Shown here: positions 8,316 through 18,568 of the stretch, piece by piece
How positions within the stretch are numbered: position 1 is the stretch's first letter
Layout: each line of letters begins with the position of its first letter
NCBI RefSeq assembly: GCF_014646375.1
Contig: NZ_BMNI01000001.1
Span: forward strand, 205,948 to 269,947
Source: Nocardioides phosphati
GTDB taxonomy: Bacteria > Actinomycetota > Actinomycetes > Propionibacteriales > Nocardioidaceae
DNA: 64,000 bases
Direction: 5' to 3'
Made by a program: the position numbers and the translations under genes
Notes under the pieces: model-generated
Databases searched by the model: none
Seen by the model: only the letters and a program-made list of their open reading frames with translations
What the model was told of the DNA's origin: nothing

Positions 8316-9311
8316 GTGGATGACGCGGAGAAGGTGCAGCAGCTCGTCGACGGCGTACTCGCAGGTCAGCGGGCGTTGGTGAGCCGTGCGATCACGCTGG
8401 TCGAGTCGCGCAAGCCGGCCCACCGCGTGATGGCCCGTGAGCTGCTCGCCCAGCTCACGCCGCACGCCGGCAAGGCGATCCGCGTCGGCATCTCCGGCGT
8501 CCCCGGCGTGGGCAAGTCCACGACGATCGAGGCGCTGGGCACGCACCTGACCGCCGCGGGCCACAAGGTCGCGGTGCTCGCAGTCGACCCGAGCTCGGTC
8601 CGTACCGGCGGCTCCGTGCTCGGCGACAAGACCCGCATGATGCGGCTCGCCGTCGACCCCGACGCCTACATCCGCCCGTCGCCGTCCGAGGGCACGCTCG
8701 GCGGCGTCGCCCGCACCACCGCCCAGGCGATGACCATCGTCGAGGCCGCCGGGTACGACGTGGTGCTGGTCGAGACCGTCGGCGTCGGGCAGTCGGAGGT
8801 GACGGTCGCCGGCATGGTCGACACGTTCCTCTTCCTGACGATCGCGCGCACGGGCGACCAGCTCCAGGGCATCAAGAAGGGCATTCTCGAGATCGCCGAC
8901 GTGATCGGCGTCAACAAGGCCGACGACGGCGAGCAGGAGATCGCGGCCAAGGCTGCTGCGCGCGAGCTCGGCGGCGCCCTGCGGCTCGTGCGCGGCAGTG
9001 CCGGCGCTCCGCCGGTGGTCACCTACTCGGGCCTCCACGACAAGGGTCTCGACCTGCTCTGGGCCGAGGTCGAGAAGCACCAGGAGAAGCTCGGCGCCGA
9101 GGGCCTCGCGGCCAAGCGGGCCGACCAGCAGCTCGAGTTCACCTGGGCGCTCGTGCGCGACGAGCTCGAGCAGCGGCTGCGCAACAGCGCGCGGGTGAAG
9201 ACGGAGCGCGAGGAGATCAGCCGGCTGGTGCGGGAGGGCGCGATCAACGCCCCGGAGGCCGCCGACCGGATCCTCGCCGCCTACGACGGGGAAGCGTCCG
9301 GACAGGGCTGA
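8316..9311 (+). CDS. meaB: Methylmalonyl-CoA mutase-associated GTPase (G3E family)
   Basis: G3E-type P-loop GTPase of 331 residues that gates cofactor loading of, and protects, methylmalonyl-CoA mutase. Walker [10 protein letters not shown] is at residues 61-69, followed by [22 protein letters not shown], a block diagnostic of MeaB/ArgK. The ETVGVGQSE switch and an NKAD guanine-specificity motif are also present. The open frame extends upstream, but the GTG at 8316 gives the expected N-terminus and lies seven bases after TAGCCT. It works with MutAB, 5.2 kb upstream on the same strand. The last codons and stop fall in an 11-bp tandem repeat. Confidence 0.96.
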   Translation: MDDAEKVQQLVDGVLAGQRALVSRAITLVESRKPAHRVMARELLAQLTPHAGKAIRVGISGVPGVGKSTTIEALGTHLTAAGHKVAVLAVDPSSVRTGGSVLGDKTRMMRLAVDPDAYIRPSPSEGTLGGVARTTAQAMTIVEAAGYDVVLVETVGVGQSEVTVAGMVDTFLFLTIARTGDQLQGIKKGILEIADVIGVNKADDGEQEIAAKAAARELGGALRLVRGSAGAPPVVTYSGLHDKGLDLLWAEVEKHQEKLGAEGLAAKRADQQLEFTWALVRDELEQRLRNSARVKTEREEISRLVREGAINAPEAADRILAAYDGEASGQG

Positions 9312-9366
9312 GACAGGGCGGCGACAGGGCGGCGACAGCGCGGCGACGGCGCTGTGACAGGGCGCG
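9301..9366. repeat. 11-bp tandem repeat, six units, across the meaB stop
   Basis: Units in exact 11-bp register: GACAGGGCTGA, GACAGGGCGGC (twice), GACAGCGCGGC, GACGGCGCTGT, GACAGGGCGCG. The first unit contains the meaB stop codon. An 11-bp period is about one DNA helical turn. Confidence 0.85.
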
Positions 9367-9404
9367 GCCCAGCGCTGATGCGTCCGGTTTGCTGCGACTT
9401 GGTA

Positions 9405-9424
9405 ACGACTTGGTGCGCGGTCGG
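9405..9424. repeat. Direct repeat CGACTTGGT, 11 bp apart
   Basis: CGACTTGGT at 9405-9413 and again at 9416-9424, one helical turn apart, upstream of the nucleoside transporter operon. A likely TAGCGT -10 element lies at 9446-9451. It could be a regulator-binding site; no known regulator motif is recognised. Confidence 0.5.
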
Positions 9425-9497
9425 CTCGCTGCGCTGACGCGTCGGTAGCGTGCGCTGCATGCGCCGATCCGCGGCGCCAAAAACAGGAGGAGCAGTC

Positions 9498-10580
9498 TTG
9501 CGAAACGTCAGCAAGATCGCTGCGGTGGGACTCGTCGCGTCCCTCGCGCTGACCGGTTGTGGCAAGAAGCACGAGGACACCGCGTCCTCGGGTTCCAAGG
9601 ACGTCTGCAGCGGCTTCAAGGACAGCAGCCCGGTCAAGCTCGCCATCGCGTTCGACGTCGGCGGCCGGGGTGACCACTCCTTCAACGACGCTGCCTACGC
9701 GGGTGCCGAGAAGGCCGTCAGCGACCTCGGTGCCAGCTGCATCGACGCGCAGGCGACCGTCGGCGAGACCGACGCGCAGCGCGCCGACCGGCTCAAGCAG
9801 CTCGCGGACAAGGGCGCCACCGCCATCGTCGGTGTCGGCTACCTCTACTCCACGGCGGTCAACCAGGTCGCCCAGCAGTACCCCAAGGTCAACTTCCTCG
9901 TGGTCGACGGCTACGACCCCGACAAGAACGCCAACGCCAACGTCGCGTACGACGCGTTCGCGCCGCAGGAGTCGTCGTACCTCGCGGGTGTGGCTGCTGC
10001 CCTCAAGACCAAGACCAAGAACGTCGGCGTCATCGGCGCGGTACCGGGCGCGGTCATCGACCCGTTCATGGCGGGCTACAAGGCGGGCGTCCACGCGGTC
10101 GACCCGAAGATCGAGGTCCAGTCGAAGTACATCGTCCAGAGCGGTGACAAGGGCTTCAACGACCCGACGGACGCCAAGCAGATCGCGCAGCAGATGCTCG
10201 ACAACGGCGCCGACGTGATCTTCCACGCCGCGGGCCTCTCCGGTGCGGGTCTCTTCGAGGCCGTGGCCGCTGCCGGCGACGGCAAGTGGGCCATCGGTGT
10301 CGACGGTGACCAGTACGGCTCGGCGACCAAGGAGGAGCAGCCGCACATCCTGACCTCCGCCCTGAAGCGGGTCGACACGGGTGTCTACGACTTCGCCGCC
10401 TCCGTCAAGGACGGCAAGCCGCAGTCGAGCTACGTCACCTACAACCTCAAGAACGACGGCGTCGCGCTCTCCTACAGCGGTGGCTTCCTCGACGACGTCA
10501 AGTCGAAGATCGACGCCTACGCGACCAAGATCGAGAACGGCCAGATCAAGGTCCCGACGGATCCCAAGACCGTCAAGTGA
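9498..10580 (+). CDS. BMP-family nucleoside-binding lipoprotein (ABC importer)
   Basis: Extracytoplasmic binding protein of 360 residues, first gene of a nucleoside ABC importer. The start is TTG at 9498, five bases after AGGAGGAG; an upstream ATG would spoil the signal peptide. The lipoprotein signal ends in a lipobox LTGC with Cys21. The mature part has the BMP/PnrA fold: [21 protein letters not shown] near the N-terminus, [20 protein letters not shown] and a late [12 protein letters not shown] proteins bind purine or pyrimidine nucleosides. The salvage enzymes encoded downstream in the same operon support that ligand class. Confidence 0.93.
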   Translation: MRNVSKIAAVGLVASLALTGCGKKHEDTASSGSKDVCSGFKDSSPVKLAIAFDVGGRGDHSFNDAAYAGAEKAVSDLGASCIDAQATVGETDAQRADRLKQLADKGATAIVGVGYLYSTAVNQVAQQYPKVNFLVVDGYDPDKNANANVAYDAFAPQESSYLAGVAAALKTKTKNVGVIGAVPGAVIDPFMAGYKAGVHAVDPKIEVQSKYIVQSGDKGFNDPTDAKQIAQQMLDNGADVIFHAAGLSGAGLFEAVAAAGDGKWAIGVDGDQYGSATKEEQPHILTSALKRVDTGVYDFAASVKDGKPQSSYVTYNLKNDGVALSYSGGFLDDVKSKIDAYATKIENGQIKVPTDPKTVK

Positions 10581-10610
10581 CCCAGTAGCAGTTGACGCAG
10601 TAGCGAGGGC

Positions 10611-10641
10611 GGGGCTCGGGAGTAGGTTGCTCCCGGGCCCC
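10611..10641 (+). terminator. Intercistronic hairpin between binding protein and ATPase genes
   Basis: GGGGCTCGGGAG pairs with CTCCCGGGCCCC (one T-G wobble) around a seven-base loop, within the operon. Such hairpins after binding-protein genes usually stabilise the upstream mRNA or partly terminate. That gives more binding protein than transporter. Confidence 0.6.
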
Positions 10642-10669
10642 GTCACCGCGTCAGTGGAGGAGAGAGACC

Positions 10670-12186
<1,517 letters not shown>

Positions 12187-12187
<1 letters not shown>

Positions 12188-13287
12188 TGGAGCATCCCGT
12201 GCGGGTCCTGAAGCAGGCCGGTGTCGCGCTGCTGGCGCCTGCGGTCGCCGTCGCGGTGGCCGTCGTCGCCACCTCGCTCGTCATCCTCGTCTCCGGCAGC
12301 CAGTCCGGCATCGGCGACTTCTGGAGCGTCATGCTCGGCGCTCCCGAGCACCAGACGATCGTCAACATCGTCAACCTCGGCGTGGAGCTCTACATCGCGG
12401 CGGTCGCCGCCGCGATCGGCTTCCGCATGGGGCTCTTCAACATCGGCGTCGAGGGGCAGTACGGCCTGGCGGCGTACGTCGCGGCGGTCTTCGCGGGCGG
12501 GATGTTCCTGCCCGGCCCGCTCAACATCATCGTGGCGACGGTGCTCGCGATGGTCGTGGGCGCCGCGTGGGCCGGCATCGCGGCGCTGCTCAAGGTCTAC
12601 CGCGGCGTCAGCGAGGTGATCACGACGCTGATGCTCAACGCGATCGCGCCGATCATCGTCACCCACTTCCACAACAAGTACGGCGAGCAGACCGGCTACG
12701 ACATCCGGACGACGCCGCTGACCGGGTCGAGCACGGTGGCGGGCTGGGCGCCGTACGGTGCCAACGGGGGCGAGATCTGGACCCTCGGGCTGCTCGCGGT
12801 CGTCGTGGGCGTCGGGTTCTGGCTGCTGCTCAACCGCACCCGCCTCGGCTTCGACCTGCGCGCCACCGGCCTCTCGCCGAGCGCCGCCTCGGCGAGCGGC
12901 GTGAGCGCGAAGAAGATGGTGATCGTCGCGATGCTGCTCTCCGGTGCGGTCGCCGGCCTGGTCTGGATCCCCGACCTCTTCGGCCACGCGCACACCTACT
13001 CCGACGCGAGCTTCGCGGGCGGCCTCGGCTTCACCGGCCTCGCCGTCGCGCTGCTCGGCCGCAACCGTGCGGGCGGCATGGCCTTCGGCGCGCTCCTCTT
13101 CGCCTGGCTGACGTCGCAGTCCGACGCGCTCCAGATCGACACCGACATCGCCCCGCAGATCGTCGAGATCACCCAGGGCATCTGCGTGCTGGCGGTGGTG
13201 GTGGCCTACGAGCTGGTCCACCGCTACCGGGCCCGCTCCGAGCAGAAGGCGGTCGCTGAGGCCGTCCCCGAGGCGGTGGCGGCATGA
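12187..13287 (+). CDS. Nucleoside ABC importer permease 1
   Basis: 366-residue integral membrane protein with about nine or ten hydrophobic helices, of the BPD_transp_2 (YufP-like) family. The conserved cytoplasmic-loop block RMGLFNIGVEGQYGLAAY matches nucleoside/branched-chain permeases. A later SGVSAKKMVIVAMLLSGAVAGL is the ATPase-contact region. The start overlaps the ATPase stop and the stop overlaps the second permease in ATGA, so the subunits are coupled. It forms the heterodimeric channel with the next gene. Confidence 0.93.
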
Positions 13288-14546
13288 CCACGATGACTCC
13301 TTCGACCGTGCTGGCGAAGGCGGCCGGCGGCCGTCGCGTCCTCGGCCTCTCGCCGCTCACGTGGCTCTTCGTCCTCTCCGGCCTCGTCGTCGTGCCCTTC
13401 GTGCGCCTGGCCACCGACTCGTCGCCCCTGACCGCCACGACGACCTTCACCGCCGCGATCCTGTCGACGTGCCCGATCGCGCTGGCCGCGCTCGGCGGTG
13501 TCTGGTCCGAGCGTGCGGGTGTGGTCAACATCGGCCTCGAGGGCCAGATGCTGCTCGGCACGTGGGGTGCGGCGTACTTCAACTGGTACTACGGCGCGTG
13601 GGCGGGCCTCATCGGCGGCATCGCGCTCGGCGTCATCGGCGGCCTGCTCCACGCGGTCGCGACGATCACGTTCGGTGTCGACCAGATCGTCTCCGGTGTC
13701 GCGGTCAACATCATCGCGGCGGGTGCGGTGGAGTTCCTCTCCAAGACCTACTTCAGCGACATCACGCCCAACGGCGGTCCCCGCAACCTCTCGGGGCTCT
13801 ACGCGCTACCGACGCTCAACGTCGGAGGGCTCGACGGCTGGCTGGCCGACCTCAACGCGAAGCACTGGTTCCTCGTCTCCGACCTGGCCGGCCTGCTCGG
13901 TGCACTGGTCAGCCACATCTCCGTCGTCTCGCTGCTCGTCATCGGCGTGGCCGTGCTGAGCTGGTGGCTGCTGCGGCGTACGACGTTCGGGCTGCGGCTC
14001 CGCTCGTGCGGCGAGAACCCGGCGGCGGCCGAGTCGCTCGGCGTGAGCGTCTACCGCTACAAGTACGTCGCGGTGCTGGTCTCCGGCGGCCTGGCCGGCC
14101 TCGGCGGTGCCTACCTGTCGACGGTCGCGTCCTCGACCTTCACGGTCGGGCAGACGCAGGGCCGCGGCTACATCGGCCTCGCCGCGATGATCTTCGGCAA
14201 CTGGAACCCCTTCGGCGCGCTCGGCGCCAGCGCCCTCTTCGGCTACGCCGACGCGCTCCGCCTGCGCAGCGCCTCGTCGCTCCACTCCCTGCTGCTCCTG
14301 CTCGCCATCGGGCTGGTGCTGCTGACGCTGTGGCGGCTCTGGCAGCGGCGGATCCGCTCGGCGGTCACCAACGGCGTGATCGGCGTGGGCTTCCTGCTGT
14401 GGTTCCTGCTCACCGACACGATCCCCGACGACCTGGGCGGCATGACGCCGTACCTCGTGACGCTGCTGGTCCTGTCGCTGGCGTCGCAGAGCCTGCGGAT
14501 GCCGGCGGCCGACGGTCAGCCCTACCGCAAGGGATCGGCGGGCTGA
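13284..14546 (+). CDS. Nucleoside ABC importer permease 2
   Basis: 420-residue permease (YufQ-like, BPD_transp_2). It has the family block ERAGVVNIGLEGQMLLG near residue 75 and a coupling-loop segment SLGVSVYRYKYVAVLVSGGLAGLGGAYL. Hydrophobic helices run throughout, with an extra pair at the C-terminus that makes it longer than permease 1. ATGA overlap upstream; TGATG overlap into cytidine deaminase downstream ties transport directly to salvage. Confidence 0.93.
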   Translation: MTTMTPSTVLAKAAGGRRVLGLSPLTWLFVLSGLVVVPFVRLATDSSPLTATTTFTAAILSTCPIALAALGGVWSERAGVVNIGLEGQMLLGTWGAAYFNWYYGAWAGLIGGIALGVIGGLLHAVATITFGVDQIVSGVAVNIIAAGAVEFLSKTYFSDITPNGGPRNLSGLYALPTLNVGGLDGWLADLNAKHWFLVSDLAGLLGALVSHISVVSLLVIGVAVLSWWLLRRTTFGLRLRSCGENPAAAESLGVSVYRYKYVAVLVSGGLAGLGGAYLSTVASSTFTVGQTQGRGYIGLAAMIFGNWNPFGALGASALFGYADALRLRSASSLHSLLLLLAIGLVLLTLWRLWQRRIRSAVTNGVIGVGFLLWFLLTDTIPDDLGGMTPYLVTLLVLSLASQSLRMPAADGQPYRKGSAG

Positions 14547-14944
14547 TGGCCGACTGGGACGCCCTCAGGGCTGCCGCGGTCGACGTCATGGCACGCGCCT
14601 ACGCGCCGTACTCCGGCTACCGGGTGGGCGCTGCCGCGCTCGTCGACGACGGCCGCACGGTCGTGGGCTGCAACGTCGAGAACGCGTCGTACGGCGTGAC
14701 GCTCTGCGCCGAGTGCGGGCTCGTGTCGGCGCTCCACGCCAGCGGTGGCGGGCGGCTCACCCACTTCGTCTGCGTCAACGGCGACGGCGACCTGATCACC
14801 CCCTGCGGCCGCTGCCGCCAGCTGCTCATGGAGAACGGCGGACCGCAGCTGCAGGTGCTGCTCGGCCGCGGCCCGGTGCCGCTCGACGCCCTCCTGCCCG
14901 ACGCGTTCGGGCCCCACGACCTGGACGACCTGGAGAACCGATGA
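14546..14944 (+). CDS. cdd: Cytidine deaminase
   Basis: 132-residue zinc enzyme converting cytidine and deoxycytidine to uridine and deoxyuridine. Zinc ligands are Cys54 in the CAE motif (Glu56 the proton shuttle) and Cys87/Cys90 in PCGRC. The nucleoside-binding GCNVENASYG is at residues 41-50. The short length fits the homotetrameric class. It is translationally coupled to the permease upstream and to thymidine phosphorylase downstream (ATGA). Confidence 0.97.
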   Translation: MADWDALRAAAVDVMARAYAPYSGYRVGAAALVDDGRTVVGCNVENASYGVTLCAECGLVSALHASGGGRLTHFVCVNGDGDLITPCGRCRQLLMENGGPQLQVLLGRGPVPLDALLPDAFGPHDLDDLENR

Positions 14945-16233
14945 CCCCCGCACAGCACGACGCGATCGAGGTGATCATCGCCAAGCGCGGTGGCGCCGCC
15001 CTCACCGACAGCCAGATCGACTGGGTGATCGACGCCTACACGCGCGGCGTCGTCGCCGACGAGCAGATGTCCGCGCTGGCCATGGCGATCCTGCTCAACG
15101 GCATGACCCGTCCCGAGATCGCCCGCTGGACCGCCGCGATGATCGCGTCGGGGGAGCGGATGGCGTTCGACGGCCTGCCGCTGCCGACCGCCGACAAGCA
15201 CTCCACCGGCGGTGTCGGCGACAAGATCACCCTCCCGCTCGCGCCGCTCGTCGCGGCCTGCGGCGTCGCGGTGCCGCAGCTCTCGGGCCGCGGCCTGGGC
15301 CACACCGGGGGCACGCTCGACAAGCTCGAGTCGATCCCCGGCTGGCGGGCGACGTTGTCCAACGACGAGATGTTCGCGCAGCTGCGCGACGTCGGCGCCG
15401 TCATCTGCGCCGCGGGCGACGGCCTCGCGCCGGCGGACAAGAAGCTCTACGCCCTGCGCGACGTGACCGGCACGGTCGAGGCGATCCCGCTGATCGCCTC
15501 GTCGATCATGAGCAAGAAGATCGCCGAGGGCACCGGCTCGCTGGTGCTCGACGTCAAGGTCGGCACCGGCGCCTTCATGAAGACCCTCGCCGACGCGCAG
15601 GAGCTGGCCCGGACGATGGTCGACCTCGGCACCGACGCCGGCGTCACCACCGTCGCGCTGCTCACCGACATGTCCACCCCGCTCGGGCTCACCGCCGGCA
15701 ACGCGATCGAGGTCGCCGAGTCGGTCGAGGTCCTCGCCGGCGGCGGTCCCGCGGACGTCGTGGAGCTGACCCTGGCGCTCGCCCGGGAGATGCTGCGTGG
15801 CGCCGGCCGTGAGCACGTCGACCCCGCCGACGTGCTCGCCAGTGGCAAGGCGATGGACGTCTGGAACGCCATGATCCGTGCCCAGGGCGGTGACCCGGTC
15901 GCGGCGCTGCCGGTCGCGCGGGAGTCGCACGTCGTGGCCGCTCCGTCCTCCGGCGTGCTGACCGGTCTCGATGCGATGGCGGTCGGCCTCGCGGCCTGGC
16001 GCCTCGGCGCCGGCCGGGCCCGCAAGGAGGACCCGGTGCAGGCCGGGGCCGGTGTCGTCTGGCACGCCCGCCCCGGCGACACCGTGACGGCGGGGCAGCC
16101 GCTGCTCACGCTGCTCACCGACGACGAGTCGCGGTTCGAGCGCGCGCTGGCCTCCCTCGACGGCGGCTACGACATCGCACCCACCGGCACGGCCTTCGAG
16201 CCGACGCCGCTGCTTCTCGACCGGATCGGATGA
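14941..16233 (+). CDS. deoA: Thymidine/pyrimidine-nucleoside phosphorylase
   Basis: 430-residue enzyme that cleaves thymidine, deoxyuridine or uridine with phosphate to base and (deoxy)ribose-1-phosphate. The phosphate-binding [10 protein letters not shown] is at 86-95 and the family signature [16 protein letters not shown] begins at 116. A C-terminal beta-hammerhead domain follows (around [18 protein letters not shown]). Whether it prefers thymidine only or all pyrimidine nucleosides is not readable. It overlaps cdd and the adenosine deaminase gene by ATGA on both sides. Confidence 0.96.
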   Translation: MTPAQHDAIEVIIAKRGGAALTDSQIDWVIDAYTRGVVADEQMSALAMAILLNGMTRPEIARWTAAMIASGERMAFDGLPLPTADKHSTGGVGDKITLPLAPLVAACGVAVPQLSGRGLGHTGGTLDKLESIPGWRATLSNDEMFAQLRDVGAVICAAGDGLAPADKKLYALRDVTGTVEAIPLIASSIMSKKIAEGTGSLVLDVKVGTGAFMKTLADAQELARTMVDLGTDAGVTTVALLTDMSTPLGLTAGNAIEVAESVEVLAGGGPADVVELTLALAREMLRGAGREHVDPADVLASGKAMDVWNAMIRAQGGDPVAALPVARESHVVAAPSSGVLTGLDAMAVGLAAWRLGAGRARKEDPVQAGAGVVWHARPGDTVTAGQPLLTLLTDDESRFERALASLDGGYDIAPTGTAFEPTPLLLDRIG

Positions 16234-17300
16234 CCGCCGTGCTCACCTTCGACGAGATCCGGGCGCTGCCCAAGGTGGTCCTCCACGACCACCTCGACGG
16301 CGGCCTGCGTCCCGCGACGATCATCGACATCGCCACCGAGATCGGGCACCCCCTGCCGACGGCCGACCCGGTCGCGCTGGGGGAGTGGTTCCGCGACAAC
16401 GCCACCTCGGGCTCCCTCGTCCGCTACCTCGAGGGCTTCGAGCACACGATCGCGGTCATGCAGACCCCGGACCACCTGCGCCGGATCGCGCGCGAGGCCG
16501 TCGAGGACCTCGTCGACGACGGCGTGGTCTACGCCGAGCTGCGCTACGCACCCGAGCTCTTCGTGCAGCAGGGCATGACGATGGACGAGGTCGTCGGGGC
16601 GGTGCAGGAGGGCCTCGACGCAGGCGTCGCGGACGCGGCCGCAGCTGGTCGCCCGATCGTGGTGCGCCAGCTGCTGACGGCGATGCGGCAGGCAGCGCGG
16701 GGCATCGAGGTCGCGAGGCTGGCGGTCGCGTGGCGCGACCGCGGGGTCGCCGGCTTCGACATCGCGGGGCCGGAGGACGGCTTCCCGCCGACGCGCTTCC
16801 TCGACGCCTTCGAGTACCTCGCCCAGGAGAACATGCGGATCTCCATCCACGCGGGTGAGGCGTTCGGGCTGCCCTCGATCTGGGAGGCCGTGCACCCTTG
16901 TGGCGCGGACCGGCTGGGCCACGGCGTACGCATCATCGAGGACGTCTCGTTCTCGGACGACGGCGCCGCGCTCGGCACCCTTGCGGCGTACGTCCGTGAC
17001 CGGCGGATCCCGCTGGAGATCTGCCCGACCTCCAACGTGCAGACCGGCGCCGCGGCGTCGATCGCGGAGCACCCGTTCGGCCGGCTCGCGGAGCTCGGCT
17101 TCCGGGTCACGATCAACACCGACAACCGGCTGATGTCGGCCACCTCGATGACGCAGGAGATGGCGCTGCTCGTCGAGGCGTTCGGCTACACGCGCGCGGA
17201 CCTGGCGAAGTTCACCGTCAACGCAATGAAGTCGGCGTTCCTGCCGTTCGACGAGCGGATCACGCTGATCGACGACGTGATCAAGCCCGGCTACCGCTGA
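16230..17300 (+). CDS. add: Adenosine deaminase
   Basis: 356-residue amidohydrolase converting (deoxy)adenosine to (deoxy)inosine. Zinc ligands H19 and H21 (HDHLDGG), SIHAGE with the third histidine and neighbouring catalytic Glu, GHG, and the late NTDN with the metal-binding Asp are all present. The length is typical. It is the last gene of the transporter-salvage operon on this strand. The next gene is convergent, ten bases away. Confidence 0.96.
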   Translation: MTAVLTFDEIRALPKVVLHDHLDGGLRPATIIDIATEIGHPLPTADPVALGEWFRDNATSGSLVRYLEGFEHTIAVMQTPDHLRRIAREAVEDLVDDGVVYAELRYAPELFVQQGMTMDEVVGAVQEGLDAGVADAAAAGRPIVVRQLLTAMRQAARGIEVARLAVAWRDRGVAGFDIAGPEDGFPPTRFLDAFEYLAQENMRISIHAGEAFGLPSIWEAVHPCGADRLGHGVRIIEDVSFSDDGAALGTLAAYVRDRRIPLEICPTSNVQTGAAASIAEHPFGRLAELGFRVTINTDNRLMSATSMTQEMALLVEAFGYTRADLAKFTVNAMKSAFLPFDERITLIDDVIKPGYR

Positions 17301-17310
17301 GGCGCGAGCC

Positions 17311-17763
17311 TCAGCGCATCAGGAGGACGACGGTCTCGGCGACGCAGGCGGGCTTGTCGCCGCCCTCGATCTCGATCGTGTGCTGGAACGTCGCGCGCAG
17401 GCCCGTGCTGGTCTCGTCGACGGCACCGAGCTTCACGCTCAGCCGGATGTCGGAGCCGACCGGCACGGGTGCCGCGAAGCGGACCTTGTTGAGGCCGTAG
17501 TTGAGCTTGGCGCCCGGGGTGGCGAGCTTGAAGATCTGCGAGCCGAGCCACGGGATCAGCGAGAGCGTGAGGTAGCCGTGGGCGATGGTGCCGCCGAAGG
17601 GACCCGTCTTGGCGCGGTCGACGTCGACGTGGATCCACTGGTGGTCCCCGGTCGCGTCGGCGAACTGGTCGACACGCTTCTGGTCGATCGTGACCCAGTC
17701 GCTGGAGCCGAGCTCGGTGTTGGCGGCCGCGGCCACCTCTTCCAGGGTGCTGAAGACGCGCAT
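17311..17763 (-). CDS. MaoC-like (R)-hydratase
   Basis: 150-residue single hot-dog-fold protein of the MaoC dehydratase family, which hydrates enoyl-CoA or acyl thioesters. The hydratase motif is plain: FADATGDHQWIHVDVDRAK with catalytic-type Asp and His, then GTIAHGYLTLSLIPWL. This resembles mycobacterial HtdX/Rv0130-type stand-alone hydratases. The ATG at 17763 follows GGAGAGG; the open frame extends further but without family sequence. The substrate is not known. It interrupts the nucleoside genes and has no obvious role in salvage. Confidence 0.92.
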   Translation of the reverse strand: MRVFSTLEEVAAAANTELGSSDWVTIDQKRVDQFADATGDHQWIHVDVDRAKTGPFGGTIAHGYLTLSLIPWLGSQIFKLATPGAKLNYGLNKVRFAAPVPVGSDIRLSVKLGAVDETSTGLRATFQHTIEIEGGDKPACVAETVVLLMR

Positions 17764-17822
17764 GGAACCTCTCCTCGTCGCTGAGAACTCTCGACCGAAC
17801 CTAGCGCCTGAGGCGGCGCGCG

Positions 17823-18503
17823 TCAGTAGGAACCGGTCGGCGTGGTGCCGTCGAGCAGGGCGCGGCTGCCGGACACGCCGAGGCGGGTGGCGCCGGCGGC
17901 GATCATCGCCTCCGCCTGCTCGAACGTGCGGACGCCGCCGGAGGCCTTGACCTCGGCGCGGTCGCCGACGGTCTCCTTCATCAGGCGTACGGCGTCGACG
18001 GTCGCGCCGCCCGCCGGGTGGAAGCCCGTGGAGGTCTTCACGAAGTCCGCGCCCGCGTCGACCGCCGCCACGCAGCACGCCACGATCTCGTCGTCGTTCA
18101 ACGCGGCTGACTCGATGATCACCTTGAGCACGGTCGGCGAGGGGGCAGCCGCACGCACGGCAGCGATGTCGCGCTGCACGTGGTCGTAGCGCCCCTCCTT
18201 CGCCGCGCCGATGTCGATGACCATGTCGATCTCGTCGGCACCGTCACGCACGGCCTGGGCCGCCTCGACTGCCTTGACCGTGGCGTCGTGCTTGCCGCTG
18301 GGGAAGCCGCAGACCGCGGCGACCTTGAGGTCGGCGTTCTCCGGGACCGGGATCGGGAGCATGCTCGGGGACACGCAGACCGCGTAGGTGCCGAGGTCGA
18401 GGGCCTCGGTGATGAGCGCCTCGACGTCGGCCCGGGTCGCCTCCGGCTTCAGCAGGGTGTGGTCGATCATCCGGGCAACGGCTACGCGGTCGAGGCTGGT
18501 CAC
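17823..18503 (-). CDS. deoC: Deoxyribose-phosphate aldolase
   Basis: 226-residue class I aldolase splitting 2-deoxyribose-5-phosphate into glyceraldehyde-3-phosphate and acetaldehyde. The Schiff-base lysine lies in DFVKTSTGF; a second conserved lysine is in the VKASGG segment and the paired acidic motif in DEIDMVID. This is the last step of deoxynucleoside breakdown, taking the product of deoA/punA after phosphomutase action. The GTG start lies six bases after TATGCT, so the mRNA is probably leaderless. Confidence 0.96.
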   Translation of the reverse strand: MTSLDRVAVARMIDHTLLKPEATRADVEALITEALDLGTYAVCVSPSMLPIPVPENADLKVAAVCGFPSGKHDATVKAVEAAQAVRDGADEIDMVIDIGAAKEGRYDHVQRDIAAVRAAAPSPTVLKVIIESAALNDDEIVACCVAAVDAGADFVKTSTGFHPAGGATVDAVRLMKETVGDRAEVKASGGVRTFEQAEAMIAAGATRLGVSGSRALLDGTTPTGSY

Positions 18504-18509
18504 CGGGTC

Positions 18510-18515
18510 AGCATA
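18510..18515 (-). promoter_or_regulatory. -10 hexamer TATGCT for leaderless deoC
   Basis: Read on the minus strand, TATGCT, six bases, then the GTG of deoC at 18503. Confidence 0.55.
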
Positions 18516-18568
18516 GGCTGCGCTCCGGTCGCCCCCGGTCCTGGAGGGGCAGTGCTCCGGAGGTCCAC

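Noticed and set aside
9301..9366. Possible CRISPR-like array
   Set aside because: The 11-bp units are contiguous with no spacers, so it is a simple tandem repeat.
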